NCBI RefSeq assembly: GCF_020329505.1
Contig: NZ_JAGKJJ010000045.1
Coordinates: forward strand, 1-35,252
Origin: Bradyrhizobium semiaridum
GTDB taxonomy: Bacteria > Pseudomonadota > Alphaproteobacteria > Rhizobiales > Xanthobacteraceae
Direction of reading: 5' to 3'
DNA length: 35,252 nucleotides
In this document: in pieces, positions 7,101 through 15,543 of the stretch
Position numbering within the stretch: position 1 is the first letter of the stretch
Layout: every line of letters starts with the position of its first letter
The notes under the pieces: model-generated
Seen by the model: the letters and a program-made list of their open reading frames with translations, nothing else
What the model was told of the DNA's origin: nothing
The model's database searches: none
Translations under genes and position numbers: made by a program

Positions 7101-9861
7101 GAAGCCATCATGAGCGGCGCCCGCGAGGCCCAGACCACGCTGATCTCGACATCGACCGACGTCACGGGCCAGGTCAAGTCGCTCACCAGCGACGTCGAAC
7201 GCTCGCTGTCGCTCGCCGGCTCAGCCACCGCGGAAGCGATCGTGACCAGCGCCCGCGAGGCCCAGTCCACGCTCACCGGCGCATCCACGGAAGCCGCGAA
7301 CCTGGTGCGTACGCTCGTTGCCGACGTGCAGCATTCGCTCTCGACGGCCGGCACCGCCACTGCGGAATCCGTCGTGTCGAGCGCCCGCCAGGCCCAAAGC
7401 ACGCTGGCCAGCGCCTCCACCGAGGCTGCCGACCTGGTCCGCTCGCTGGCGGCCGACATGGAGCGTTCGCTGTCGATGGCCGGTTCGGCCACCGCCGAAG
7501 CGATCACATCAGGTGCGCGCGAGGCCCAGACCACGCTGGTCGACACCTCCACCGAGGCCGCGACCAAGGTGGCGGCGCTCGCCGCCGACATCCAGCGCTC
7601 GCTGTCGATGGCCGGCAACGGCACCGCCGAAATGCTGACCGCCGGCGCCCGCGAGGCGCAGAACACCCTGATCGGCGCCTCGTCGGAAGCTGCCAACCAC
7701 ATCAAGTCGCTCGCGGTCGATATCGAGCGCACGCTGACCGCGGTCGGCACCAACACGGCGCAGACCATCCTCGGCAGCGCCCGCGAGGCCCAGACCTCGT
7801 TCACGGCGACCGCCAGCGAGGCGGCAAGCCAGATCCGCGAGATCTCCAGCGAGATCGAGCGTTCGCTGACCACCAGCAGCGCGGAGGCCGCCCAGACCAT
7901 CCTCGGCAACGCCCGCGAGGCGCAGAGCCTGTTCGCGGCAACCTCGGGCGACGCCGTCAACCAGATCCGCGTGCTCTCGACCGATATCGAGCGCGCACTC
8001 AGCGCGGTCACGGCCAAGACCACCGACAACATCCAGACCTCGGCGCAGAATGCGCAGGCGGCGCTGGTCAGCATGTCCAGCGAGGTCTCGACCAAGGTCA
8101 AGACCACCGCGGCCGACATCGAACGTGCGGTGCTGTCGGCCTCGAGCGCGTTCGGCTCGGCGATGACCGGCAAGACCGACGAGATCGTCACCTATGTGGC
8201 GCAGCAGGCCGACCGGCTGTCGCAGATGGTCGACGGCCGCCGCGGCGCCCTGGTCGAGGCGCTGACCGTCAAGACCACGCAGCTCGCGACGGACATCGAT
8301 CGCGCCACCGCGGATGCGCTGAAGGCGATCGAAAACCGCGGCATGGCGTTCTCGCAGTCGATGGCGGCGCAGGGCAACGATGTCGCGCGCAACATCACCA
8401 CGGCCGGCGACCAGGCGACCGGCGCGGTGGCGAAGTCGCTCAAGGACCTCGAGCAGGCCTCGCGCGCGGCGATCGACCAGTCGCGCCAGGTCTCGATCTC
8501 GGCCGTCACCGAGATGCAGGAGACCAGCAAGATCCTGCGCACCGACACGGTGGCGCTGTTCGAGCGGCTGCGCGAGGGCAACATCCTGCTGCAGGAGGTG
8601 CTGACCGGCGCCCACGACAACCTCAACTCGCTGGAACGCGCACTGGTGACCCGCGTCGCCGACTTCGTGTCCGCCATGAACGACGTCACCTCGCGCAACG
8701 GCGTCGCAACCCAGACGCTGGAAGACCAGCTCACGGTGTTCAACAGCAAGACCAGCAAGGCGCTGGAGGACCTCGGCGAGCTGTCGACCCAGTTCGAGAC
8801 CCATGGCAAGGCGCTGATCGAGGCGGCTGCCACGGTCGAGCAGGCCAACCGCTCGACGACGGCTTCGGTCAACGAGCGCAAGTCGGCGCTGGAAGCGCTG
8901 GTCACCACCATCGACCTGCGCACCACCGATCTCGACCAGCGGCTGTCGCGCTTCACCGGACTGCTGGATGAATCGCTGGCCGCGGCCGAAGAGCGTGCCC
9001 GCGACATCGCCCGCGTGGTGGCGGAGACCGCCGGTGCCGGCTCGGCGGCGCGAGATGCACGCCGAGCTCGAGGCCACCCGCAACGAGCTGCGCCGCGGCG
9101 TGCTGGAGATGCCGCAGGAGGCTGCCGAGAACACCGCGCAGATGCGCAAGGTGATCGTCGACCAGATCGAGGCGCTGGCCGAGCTCAACCGCATCGTGGC
9201 GCATCACGGCCGCGGCCTCGACGTGGTCAGCGCCGGCCGCAGCGTTCGCCAGGAGGAGCCGCTGATGGCTGCCGCCGGCGGCCGCAACGAGGTACGGATG
9301 CGCGATACCGGCATGCGTGACAACGGCAACAGCGCGTCGACGCTGCCGCCACCCGACCTGGGCATGCCGACCTCGCGCCGCACCGAGGCGCCGCCGGTCA
9401 GCCCGGCGGGCCCCGACAACGGCCGCGACGGCTGGCTGTCCGACCTGCTCAACCGCAGCGACGCACCACCGCCGCAGCCGAGCCGCGAGGCTGCGCGGCC
9501 CCGCCCGCAGCCGCAGGCCGCCGCCAATCCGCTGGAGTCGCTGTCGCTCGACATCGCCCGGCTGATGGACCGCAACCTCGCCGCCGAGATGTGGGATCGC
9601 TATCAGCGCGGCGAGGACAAGGCGTTCTCCAAGCGCCTCTACACGCCGGCCGGCCAGAAGGCGTTCGACGAAGTGGCGCGCAAGTACCGCTCCGACCGCG
9701 GCTTCAAGCAGACCGTTGACCGCTACATCGCCGAGTTCGAGCGCCTGCTCGACGAAGTCGCCCGCGACGGCCGCGGCCAGCAGGAGCTGCGCAGCCACCT
9801 GACCTCGGAGACCGGGCTGGTGTACACGCTGCTGGCGCACGCAGCGGGACGGCTGGGGTGA
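4134..9861 (+). CDS. Giant hendecad-repeat coiled-coil membrane protein, GPR/TipN-like; frame broken near 9050
   Basis: The frame from 4134 (MANTPKKVKD) runs to about 9050 and continues in the next frame to 9861, giving about 1,909 residues in all. Order: a disordered Pro-rich cytoplasmic N-terminus (1-95); two TM helices at about 100-122 and 136-158; then some 1,500 residues of hendecad-based helix, including nine clean 11-residue units and twelve 44-residue repeats. A Pro-rich linker follows, then a conserved C-terminal domain (LYTPAGQKAFDEVARKY to YTLLAHAAGRLG). This architecture matches the Rhizobiales growth pole ring protein GPR of Agrobacterium, related to Caulobacter TipN, which organises polar growth. 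The ATG at 4134 is preferred over a GTG at 4113. The break makes the downstream C-terminal domain untranslatable in-frame unless it is an assembly error. Confidence 0.75.
5841..6137 (+). repeat. Nine 11-residue (33-bp) hendecad units within the coiled-coil gene
   Basis: The translation falls into uninterrupted 11-residue units, for example LDTSLSGHLST, LDSALDNRLKS, LDATIDGRLKT, LEVTFDSRAKS and VTDTIDGRLGT. Each opens with a hydrophobic residue and usually Asp or Glu. Units start every 33 bases (5841, 5874, 5907, 5940 and so on). Eleven-residue periodicity gives a nearly straight, weakly right-handed helical bundle, as in apolipoproteins. Confidence 0.85.
6558..8141 (+). repeat. Twelve tandem 132-bp (44-residue) repeats in the coiled-coil gene
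   Basis: Twelve consecutive units of exactly 132 bp begin at 6558, 6690, 6822 and so on, up to 8010. The protein consensus is roughly GTATAEAI--GAREAQTTL followed by a Ser/Ala-rich stretch, then an (A/S)DIERSLS-type close. Forty-four residues equal four hendecads, so the unit preserves the 11-residue phase of the rest of the molecule. Central units (6954-7700) are most alike and outer ones more diverged, which fits growth by unequal crossover in the middle. Confidence 0.88.
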
Positions 9862-9866
9862 GTCCG

Positions 9867-10125
9867 GCGAATAGCGAGTAGCGAATAGCGAATGAAAAAC
9901 GGAGGCCGAACGGCCTCCGTTTTTGTTTGGGCTGCAGCTACGGCCGACCTCGACCGTAGCGCGACAGTGTCGACCCCGGTCATTACGGGCCAACGAGTCT
10001 CGCGAACGCGAGCCCGATCGGTCCGTATGTGCGGCGCGCTGGATTGCTTCGTCGCTTCGCTCCCTGCAATGACGGGACTGGCAGCTGGGGAAAAGCTATT
10101 CGCTATTCGCTACTCACCATTCGCC
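9867..10125. repeat. Inverted-repeat-bracketed intergenic element
   Basis: A GCGAATAGC-rich arm at 9867-9894 is matched in reverse complement by 10095-10125, with a few mismatches. The 200 bases between contain a terminator hairpin and a second repeat unit (9978-10077) ending GCAATGAC, whose inner part resembles the element at 20071-20165. The block lies between the convergent ends of the giant coiled-coil gene and mlaD. Confidence 0.6.
9895..9925 (+). terminator. Rho-independent terminator
   Basis: A perfect 13-bp stem, AAAAACGGAGGCC pairing with GGCCTCCGTTTTT, closes on a GAAC loop and ends in a T run. It lies 34 bases after the stop of the coiled-coil gene. The A run on the other side makes it potentially bidirectional, so it could also end the mla operon that converges from the right. 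Confidence 0.85.
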
Positions 10126-10128
10126 GCG

Positions 10129-10995
10129 CTACTGCCGCCGCCGCGGCCCTGGCGCGACCGGTGCCGGCGCCGGCTCGGGTGCGGCGTTGTTGCTTCCGCC
10201 GAAGATCACGCGGCTCGGGTTACGATCAAAGTTGTTCACCGCGCGGCTGATGTCGGAGAGCGTGCGGCGGCCGTCGGCGATCAGCGCGCCGGAGCGCTTG
10301 TCGAGATCCTCGGCGAGGTCGCGGATCGACTTCACCATCTGATTGAGTTCGCCGCCATTCTTTCCCCCGGCGATGGTATCCAGTCCGAGCATCAGGCTGT
10401 CGGCCTTGCTCATCACGCCGTCAACCTTGAGCATGACGTTGTCGATCTTCTCGGAATTGCGGGCCAGCGCCTGGGTGAAGGTCTCGAGGTTCTTCAGCGA
10501 ATTCTTCACCGACTGCTGATTGTCGGCGACGATGCGGTTGACGTTTTGCAAGGTGGCACGGATCGCCTCGGTGACGTCCTGCAGCGCGTTGGGGTCGGCG
10601 GTCAGCACCGGGATGCCGTCCTCGTCCAGCGGCACCGGCGGGGCGGCCTCCTCGCCGCCCTTCAGCGAGATCGCGGCGACGCCAGTGAGGCCCTGGAATT
10701 CGAGGCCGACGACGGTGTCCTTGCGGATCGGGGCGTTGTTCTCGATCATCGCCAGCGCTACCACGCGCCGCGGATTGTCGAGCTTGACGGAGATCACTTC
10801 CCCTATTCGGATACCATTGAAATTGACATTGCCGCCATTGCGCAGGCCGGAGGCCGGGCCCTCGAAGACCACCCGCAACGGGCTGCGCTGCTTGGTGGTG
10901 TGCAGGCTCTGGAACCAGAGCACGAAGCCAAACGCGGCCGCGATCACCGCCAGCGTGAAGGCCCCGATCAGGACGTAGTTCGCCCGGGTTTCCAT
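10129..10995 (-). CDS. mlaD: MlaD-type MCE domain lipid-binding protein
   Basis: A 288-residue inner-membrane-anchored periplasmic protein. One TM helix at residues 6-28 (YVLIGAFTLAVIAAAFGFVLW) is followed by a single MCE domain at about 38-115 (YVLIGA..., GLRNGGNVNFNGIRIGEV, LEFQGLTGVAAISLKGG). A long helical tail with heptad-like Leu/Asn/Ile spacing follows (IRATLQNVNRIV, VMLKVDGVMSKADSLMLGLD), then a Pro/Ala-rich end. MCE proteins form hexameric lipid-conducting rings on the MlaFE transporter. It is the last gene of an mlaE-mlaF-mlaD operon. The 109-base gap before it contains a palindromic element. It is longer than E. coli MlaD because of the helical tail, a layout common in alphaproteobacteria. 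Confidence 0.92.
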   Translation of the reverse strand: METRANYVLIGAFTLAVIAAAFGFVLWFQSLHTTKQRSPLRVVFEGPASGLRNGGNVNFNGIRIGEVISVKLDNPRRVVALAMIENNAPIRKDTVVGLEFQGLTGVAAISLKGGEEAAPPVPLDEDGIPVLTADPNALQDVTEAIRATLQNVNRIVADNQQSVKNSLKNLETFTQALARNSEKIDNVMLKVDGVMSKADSLMLGLDTIAGGKNGGELNQMVKSIRDLAEDLDKRSGALIADGRRTLSDISRAVNNFDRNPSRVIFGGSNNAAPEPAPAPVAPGPRRRQ

Positions 10996-11059
10996 CGATT
11001 GCTTCCTAGGCCCTCGCGCAGCGCAGCTGCCCGACCGCCCGTCGAACTCCCTGTTGGCA

Positions 11060-11103
11060 CATGATCTGGTCGGAAAACCGGCCTCCGCGTTGTGGGATCA
11101 TGC
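11060..11103. repeat. Palindromic intergenic element, copy 1
   Basis: A unit of about 45 bp bounded by CATGATC and GGATCATG, with an inner GGAAAACCGG core. It matches copies at 14170-14214 and 30970-31014 when aligned in either orientation. It starts immediately after the mlaF stop codon, between mlaF and mlaD. Confidence 0.7.
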
Positions 11104-11104
11104 G

Positions 11105-11869
11105 CTATGCCACAACGGCGCGGGCGCGCTTGCCGTTGAAATATTGCTGCAGCCACGGATGCTGCGATGCCTTCATGTCGGCGATCGATCCTGCAGCAAT
11201 GATCTTACCGTTCCCTAAAACAGCAACACGGTCGCACGCGGTGTAAAGACTGTCGAGGTCGTGGGTTACCATGAAAACGGTCAGCCCCAAAGTGCGCTGC
11301 AGGGTGCGCACCAGCTCGTCGAAATCGCCGGCGCCGATCGGATCGAGGCCCGAGGTCGGCTCGTCGAGAAACACCAGTTCGGGATCGAGCGCGAGCGCGC
11401 GCGCCAGCGCGACGCGTTTGATCATGCCGCCCGACAGTTCCGACGGATAGCGGTCGGCGACCTCCGGCTTCAGCCCGACCATCGCGAGCTTGGCCGCCAC
11501 GATCTCGTCGAGTAGCCGCTGCGAGATGCGTAAGTATTCGCGCACCGGAAACTGGATGTTCTGCCGCACCGTGAGTGAGGAGAACAGCGCGCCCTGCTGG
11601 AACAGCACGCCCCAGCGCCGCTCGACCGCGCGGCGCTGCGCCGAATTGGCAGCATCAAGATCGATGCCGAACACCTCGATGCGACCGGCGACCTTCGGCA
11701 CGAGGCCGATGATGGTGCGCGTCAGCACCGACTTGCCGGCGCCCGACGGACCGACGAAGCCGAGGATCTCGCCGCGCTTCACATCGAGACTGAGGGCGTC
11801 GAGCACGCGGGTCTTGCCGAATTGCACCGTGACGTCGCGGACGCGGATGATGGCCTCCTGCTCCGCCAT
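11105..11869 (-). CDS. mlaF: MlaF-type ABC transporter ATP-binding protein
   Basis: A 254-residue ABC ATPase that powers the phospholipid transporter at the inner membrane. Walker A GPSGAGKS is at 40-47, the Q-loop LFQQGALFSS at 89-98, the signature LSGGM at 145-149, Walker B LVFLDE at 165-170 and the H-loop MVTHDLDSL near 207. LSGGM with a Met, and the SGMIKRVALARALA context, are typical of MlaF. The ATG at 11869 follows GGGATGTGAC. A GTG at 11875 that overlaps the mlaE stop as GTGA is an alternative. The near-overlap with mlaE indicates translational coupling. Confidence 0.93.
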   Translation of the reverse strand: MAEQEAIIRVRDVTVQFGKTRVLDALSLDVKRGEILGFVGPSGAGKSVLTRTIIGLVPKVAGRIEVFGIDLDAANSAQRRAVERRWGVLFQQGALFSSLTVRQNIQFPVREYLRISQRLLDEIVAAKLAMVGLKPEVADRYPSELSGGMIKRVALARALALDPELVFLDEPTSGLDPIGAGDFDELVRTLQRTLGLTVFMVTHDLDSLYTACDRVAVLGNGKIIAAGSIADMKASQHPWLQQYFNGKRARAVVA

Positions 11870-11871
11870 CG

Positions 11872-13047
11872 TCACATCCCGATCGAGGCGAAGAAGATCG
11901 CGAACACGCCGTCCATCACGATCACGAAGAAGATCCCCTTCACCACCGACGAGGTGGTGTGCTGTCCGAGCGATTCCGCCGAACCCTGCACCGCAAGCCC
12001 CTCGACGCAGGCGACGATGCCGATCACCGCGGCCATCACCGGCGCCTTGACCAGGCCGACGATGAAATGGTCGATCGATATGGCGTCACGAAGGCGGAGC
12101 AGGAAGGCTTCCGGATCGACGCCGCCGTAGAGCCACGCCACCAGGCCGCCGCCATAGAGCGCGGCCATCGCGCCGAGAAAGGCCAGGATCGGCAGCGCCA
12201 GCACCAGCGCGAGCATGCGCGGCAAGACCAGCACCTCGATCGGATCGAACCCCATGGTGCGCAGCGCGTCGATCTCCTCGCGCATCTTCATCGAGCCGAG
12301 TTCGGCGGTATAGGCCGAGCCGGAGCGGCCCGCGACCATGATCGCGACCAGGAGCACGCCGATCTCGCGCAGCACCAGCACGCCGAGCATGTCGACGACG
12401 AAGATGTCGGCGCCGAACCTGCGGAAATGGAAGATGCCCTGCTGCGAGATGATGCAGCCGATCAGGAAGGTGATCAGCACCACGATCGGCACCGCGCGCC
12501 AGCACACCTGCTCGAGGTGGTGCACCGTCGAGGTCAGGCGGAAGCTGCGCGGACGGATCAGCACCTTGCCGGATGCGGCCAGCACCGCGCCGAGCATGTC
12601 GACCAGGCTGACGACGGTGCCGCCGATTCCGACCACGACGCGGCCGATCTGCTCCAGCATGGCGGTGATCGACAGCGTGTCATTGTCGGCCTTGGGCGCG
12701 GCGCCGACGCGGCTGACCTCGTCCACCAGGCTGGAATAGTTGGCGGAGAGGCCCGCGATCTTGGCTTCCGCCGAGGCGTCGCTGAGGCTGCGGCGCAGCC
12801 GCTCGATCAGCCAGGCGCCGAACGTATCGAGGCTTGCGACCTGGGAGACGTCGATGAAGATATGCGGCCGACTGCCGCGCAGCTTCTCGGCGTCGGAGAC
12901 GATGCGTTCTAGTGCGGGGGCAAAGCGGGCGGTCCAGTCGCCCGCCGCGCACAATGCCAGTCCCTCGCCTTGGGCTATCCGCTCCAGTGTCGGGTCGCCG
13001 CTCAATGTTGCCACCCCCTTGGCCCGGCTGGCAGTTCTATCCGGCAC
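11872..13047 (-). CDS. mlaE: MlaE-type permease with N-terminal STAS domain
   Basis: A 391-residue protein. Residues of about 25-115 look like a STAS domain (LCAAGDWTA, IFIDVSQVASLDTFGAWLIERL), the fold of MlaB, here fused to the permease. Residues 150-391 are the MlaE permease with five to six TM helices; the family motif is seen in GRSGSAYTAELGSMKMREE and IDALRTMGFDP. It forms the membrane core with MlaF and MlaD and moves phospholipids between the inner membrane and the periplasmic side. The start is a GTG at 13047 with no strong ribosome-binding site; later starts would cut into the STAS domain. It is the first gene of the operon and divergent from the epimerase gene. No mlaC or mlaA lies in the window. 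Confidence 0.92.
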   Translation of the reverse strand: MPDRTASRAKGVATLSGDPTLERIAQGEGLALCAAGDWTARFAPALERIVSDAEKLRGSRPHIFIDVSQVASLDTFGAWLIERLRRSLSDASAEAKIAGLSANYSSLVDEVSRVGAAPKADNDTLSITAMLEQIGRVVVGIGGTVVSLVDMLGAVLAASGKVLIRPRSFRLTSTVHHLEQVCWRAVPIVVLITFLIGCIISQQGIFHFRRFGADIFVVDMLGVLVLREIGVLLVAIMVAGRSGSAYTAELGSMKMREEIDALRTMGFDPIEVLVLPRMLALVLALPILAFLGAMAALYGGGLVAWLYGGVDPEAFLLRLRDAISIDHFIVGLVKAPVMAAVIGIVACVEGLAVQGSAESLGQHTTSSVVKGIFFVIVMDGVFAIFFASIGM

Positions 13048-13138
13048 CGGCCGGATCGACTTGTCGAATCTGTCACTAACCAGCCATAGTTGGCTTCGCC
13101 CCGCAAGGCATACGGTTCAGGAAATAGTAGACTTTAAA

Positions 13139-14140
13139 ATGACTTCCATCCCATCCCGAGCTGTTTCTTTGGTGGCGCGGATCGAGCGCTGGCCGATCGC
13201 GGGCAGCTTCACGATCAGCCGCGGCACCAAGACCGAAGCCGTGGTCGTGGTGGCCGAGGTCAGCCAGGACGGCGTCACCGGCCGCGGCGAATGCGTGCCC
13301 TATCCGCGCTATGGCGAGACGCCGGAGGCGGCGCTGTCGGCGATCCAGGCGATGCAGGCACCGCTCGCCAGCGGAATCGACCGCAACGCCTTGCAGGCCG
13401 CGATGCCCGCCGGTGCGGCCCGCAACGCGCTGGACTGCGCGCTGGCGGACCTCGAGGCCAAGCGCGCCGGCGCGCGCATCTGGCAGTTGCTCGGCCGGCC
13501 CGCGCCGGAGCCCCGCACCACTGCCTATACGATTTCGCTCGGACCAGCGGAGGCGATGGCCGAGGCCACCGCGAAAGCCGCGCACCGCGCACTGCTCAAG
13601 ATCAAGCTCGGTGGCGAGGGCGATGCGGCGCGGATCGCCGCGGTGCGCAAGGCGGCACCTGCATCCGAACTGATGGTCGATGCCAACGAGGCGTGGACCG
13701 AAGATAACCTCGCCGCCAATCTCAAGGCCTGCGCCGATGCCGGCGTCACGCTGATCGAGCAGCCGCTGCCGGCCGGCAAGGACGAGGCGCTGGCGCGGAT
13801 CGAGCGGCCGGTGATGGTGTGCGCCGACGAGAGCGTGCACGACCGCGCCTCGCTCGAAGCGCTGCGCGGCCGCTATGACGCCGTCAACATCAAGCTCGAC
13901 AAGACCGGCGGGCTGACTGAGGCGCTGGCGATGGCGGACGCCGCTGGCGCGCTCGGCTTCGAGATCATGATCGGCTGCATGGTCGCGACCTCGCTGTCGA
14001 TGGCGCCGGCGATGCTGATCGCGCAAGCTGCGCGCTTCGTCGATCTCGACGGCCCGCTGCTGCTGGCGCGCGACCGCGACCACGGCCTGCGCTATGCGGG
14101 CAGCCTGGTCTATCCGCCGGACGCCGCGCTATGGGGCTGA
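13139..14140 (+). CDS. dgcA: Enolase-superfamily epimerase: N-acetyl-D-Glu racemase DgcA / L-Ala-D/L-Glu epimerase
   Basis: A 333-residue TIM-barrel enzyme. The catalytic set is complete: Lys156 (in KIK), Asp181, Glu207, Asp230 and Lys252. The intervals of 25, 26, 23 and 22 residues are identical to those I recall for E. coli dipeptide epimerase YcjG (K151, D176, E202, D225, K247). The N-terminal capping domain has GRGECVPYPRYGET, typical of alphaproteobacterial members now often named DgcA. The reaction is a Mg-dependent 1,1-proton transfer on N-acyl glutamate or Ala-Glu. No dgcN (DUF1611) gene is next to it, so the dipeptide or cell-wall recycling role remains possible. The ATG at 13139 follows AGGAAATAG. 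The open frame upstream overlaps mlaE and is not coding. Confidence 0.83.
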   Translation: MTSIPSRAVSLVARIERWPIAGSFTISRGTKTEAVVVVAEVSQDGVTGRGECVPYPRYGETPEAALSAIQAMQAPLASGIDRNALQAAMPAGAARNALDCALADLEAKRAGARIWQLLGRPAPEPRTTAYTISLGPAEAMAEATAKAAHRALLKIKLGGEGDAARIAAVRKAAPASELMVDANEAWTEDNLAANLKACADAGVTLIEQPLPAGKDEALARIERPVMVCADESVHDRASLEALRGRYDAVNIKLDKTGGLTEALAMADAAGALGFEIMIGCMVATSLSMAPAMLIAQAARFVDLDGPLLLARDRDHGLRYAGSLVYPPDAALWG

Positions 14141-14169
14141 TGGCTCTTTCCTTGACGCGTTTTCCTAAA

Positions 14170-14214
14170 GCATGATCCGGAAAAGTGCGGCGCGGTTTTC
14201 CGAAAAGATCATGC
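14170..14214. repeat. Palindromic intergenic element, copy 2
   Basis: GCATGATCCGGAAAAGTG at one end and GGTTTTCCGAAAAGATC followed by ATGC at the other form an imperfect palindrome of 45 bp. It lies 29 bases after the epimerase stop. It is the best-conserved of the three copies in the window, and the family is common in Bradyrhizobium intergenic DNA. Confidence 0.75.
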
Positions 14215-14225
14215 TCAAACAAAGA

Positions 14226-14270
14226 GCTAAAGCGCGATGACGATTCGATCAAATCTCATCGCGCTTTAGC
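14226..14270. repeat. Perfect 15-bp inverted repeat; likely bidirectional terminator
   Basis: GCTAAAGCGCGATGA (14226-14240) and TCATCGCGCTTTAGC (14256-14270) pair perfectly around a 15-base loop. The hairpin lies between the convergent epimerase and MFS genes. The MFS stop codon (TAA on the minus strand, 14266-14268) is inside the right arm. It probably ends transcription from both sides. Confidence 0.75.
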
Positions 14271-15468
14271 GCGAGCCGGGACCCGCTTCGCTTGAAGTCG
14301 CTGTGAATCGCTTGCGCGCCAGCCACATCGCGAGCCCGCCTGTACCGGCCATCGCCGCCATCATGTAATAGGCACCGAGCCCGTAGCGCGCATAGACCAT
14401 GCCGCAGAGGATCGACGTCGTGCTCGCGACGATGCCGCCGCAGGCCGCCAGATAGCCCTGCCCGCGCGCCATGATGTGCGCGGGCACGTGATGCACCATC
14501 AGTCCCATGATGCCGACCTGGGTCAGCCCGAAGGTCAGCCCATGCCCGAGCTGCACGATTGCGAGGATCGGCAGCGGCGGATCCTGCGCGGTGATGCTCC
14601 AGCGCGCCACCGCGCTCGCAGCCGCGACCACCACCAGAATGGCAGGCGGCAGCGTGAAGCGCGGCGACAGCGCGAACAGCACGATCTCGGCGACGACGCC
14701 GAGCACCCAGAGGCCGGCGATCGTGAGGCCGTTGAGGCCGGCCTGCTGCCAGGCGATCGAGGCGAAGATGTAATAGGCGGAGTGGCTGCTCTGGATCAGC
14801 GCCGACGTCACGATAATGGCGAGGAAGGCCGGATCGCGCAGCAGCTTGCGCGCGCCGGCCGCCGGCGCCGCTGCGGCCTTTGGACGTTGCAGCGGCTGCA
14901 GCGTCAGGCTGACCAGCGCGCCGATCACGGTCACCGCCGTGATGATCCAGATCAGATGAATCTCGGCGACGTAGCCGAGCAACAGCCCGCTGATGAGCGC
15001 GCAGACCACGAAGGCAGCGGAGCCCCACAGCCGCAACGGTCCGTAATTGAGGCCGTACTGCCGGACGCCGCGCAGCGCATAGGCGTCGGTCAGCGGCACC
15101 ATCGGCGTCCACACGCAGCAGGTCAGCGCGTAGAGTGCGAGCACGAGGAACGGCTGGTGCTGGGTACCGACCAGCGCGAAGCCGAGCGCGGTGGCGAAGG
15201 CCGTGGCGATGATCGCGCCGCGCAGCATCTGGCGCCGTTCCGCCGCAGCCGTCACCATCGGCAGCACGGTGAAGCGCGTCACCGGCGGCACCGCCGTGAT
15301 GATGCCGATCCAGGTGGCGTCGATGCCGATCGCCTTCAGCCACACCGTGAAGAACGGCAGCTGGACCCCGGTCACGCCGAACAGCGTGGCATAGAACGCC
15401 GCGAGCCGCGCAGCGAATCGCCGCGATGCAACTTTGGCCGCGATGGGGATTTGTGATTCGGAAGACAT
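14266..15468 (-). CDS. MFS permease, HcaT (phenylpropionate transporter)-like
   Basis: A 400-residue integral membrane protein with about 12 hydrophobic helices. It strongly resembles the E. coli HcaT family (MFS_1_like): PFFTVWLKAIGI near the start, VPLTDAYAL, YGPLRLWGSAAFVV, SHSAYYIFASIAWQQAGL and LGVVAEIVLFALS all have direct counterparts there. HcaT is a putative 3-phenylpropionate symporter; the substrate here is unknown, and no aromatic-degradation genes are adjacent. The start at 15468 (MSSESQ) is the first ATG giving a short hydrophilic N-terminus. An ATG three codons upstream is also possible. It is divergent from the hypothetical gene at 15544 with only 75 bases between, and its stop codon is embedded in a palindrome. 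Confidence 0.85.
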   Translation of the reverse strand: MSSESQIPIAAKVASRRFAARLAAFYATLFGVTGVQLPFFTVWLKAIGIDATWIGIITAVPPVTRFTVLPMVTAAAERRQMLRGAIIATAFATALGFALVGTQHQPFLVLALYALTCCVWTPMVPLTDAYALRGVRQYGLNYGPLRLWGSAAFVVCALISGLLLGYVAEIHLIWIITAVTVIGALVSLTLQPLQRPKAAAAPAAGARKLLRDPAFLAIIVTSALIQSSHSAYYIFASIAWQQAGLNGLTIAGLWVLGVVAEIVLFALSPRFTLPPAILVVVAAASAVARWSITAQDPPLPILAIVQLGHGLTFGLTQVGIMGLMVHHVPAHIMARGQGYLAACGGIVASTTSILCGMVYARYGLGAYYMMAAMAGTGGLAMWLARKRFTATSSEAGPGSR

Positions 15469-15543
15469 CAATTCAATTGCGATTCGCGCGATATCGTGGT
15501 GATCGTTAGCGTAACGCGCAGTGATTTGCGCGGAGAGATTGTT

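Noticed and set aside
6558..8141. Regular 132-bp repeats as a CRISPR array
   Set aside because: Units are contiguous, all coding in one frame, and lack unique spacers.
9030..9060. Programmed ribosomal frameshift
   Set aside because: No slippery heptamer, stop-codon trigger or downstream pseudoknot is evident; an indel or assembly error is simpler.
12740..13138. Upstream extension of the epimerase frame to 12740
   Set aside because: It overlaps the antisense STAS region of mlaE and has no enolase-superfamily counterpart; the ATG at 13139 starts the conserved domain.
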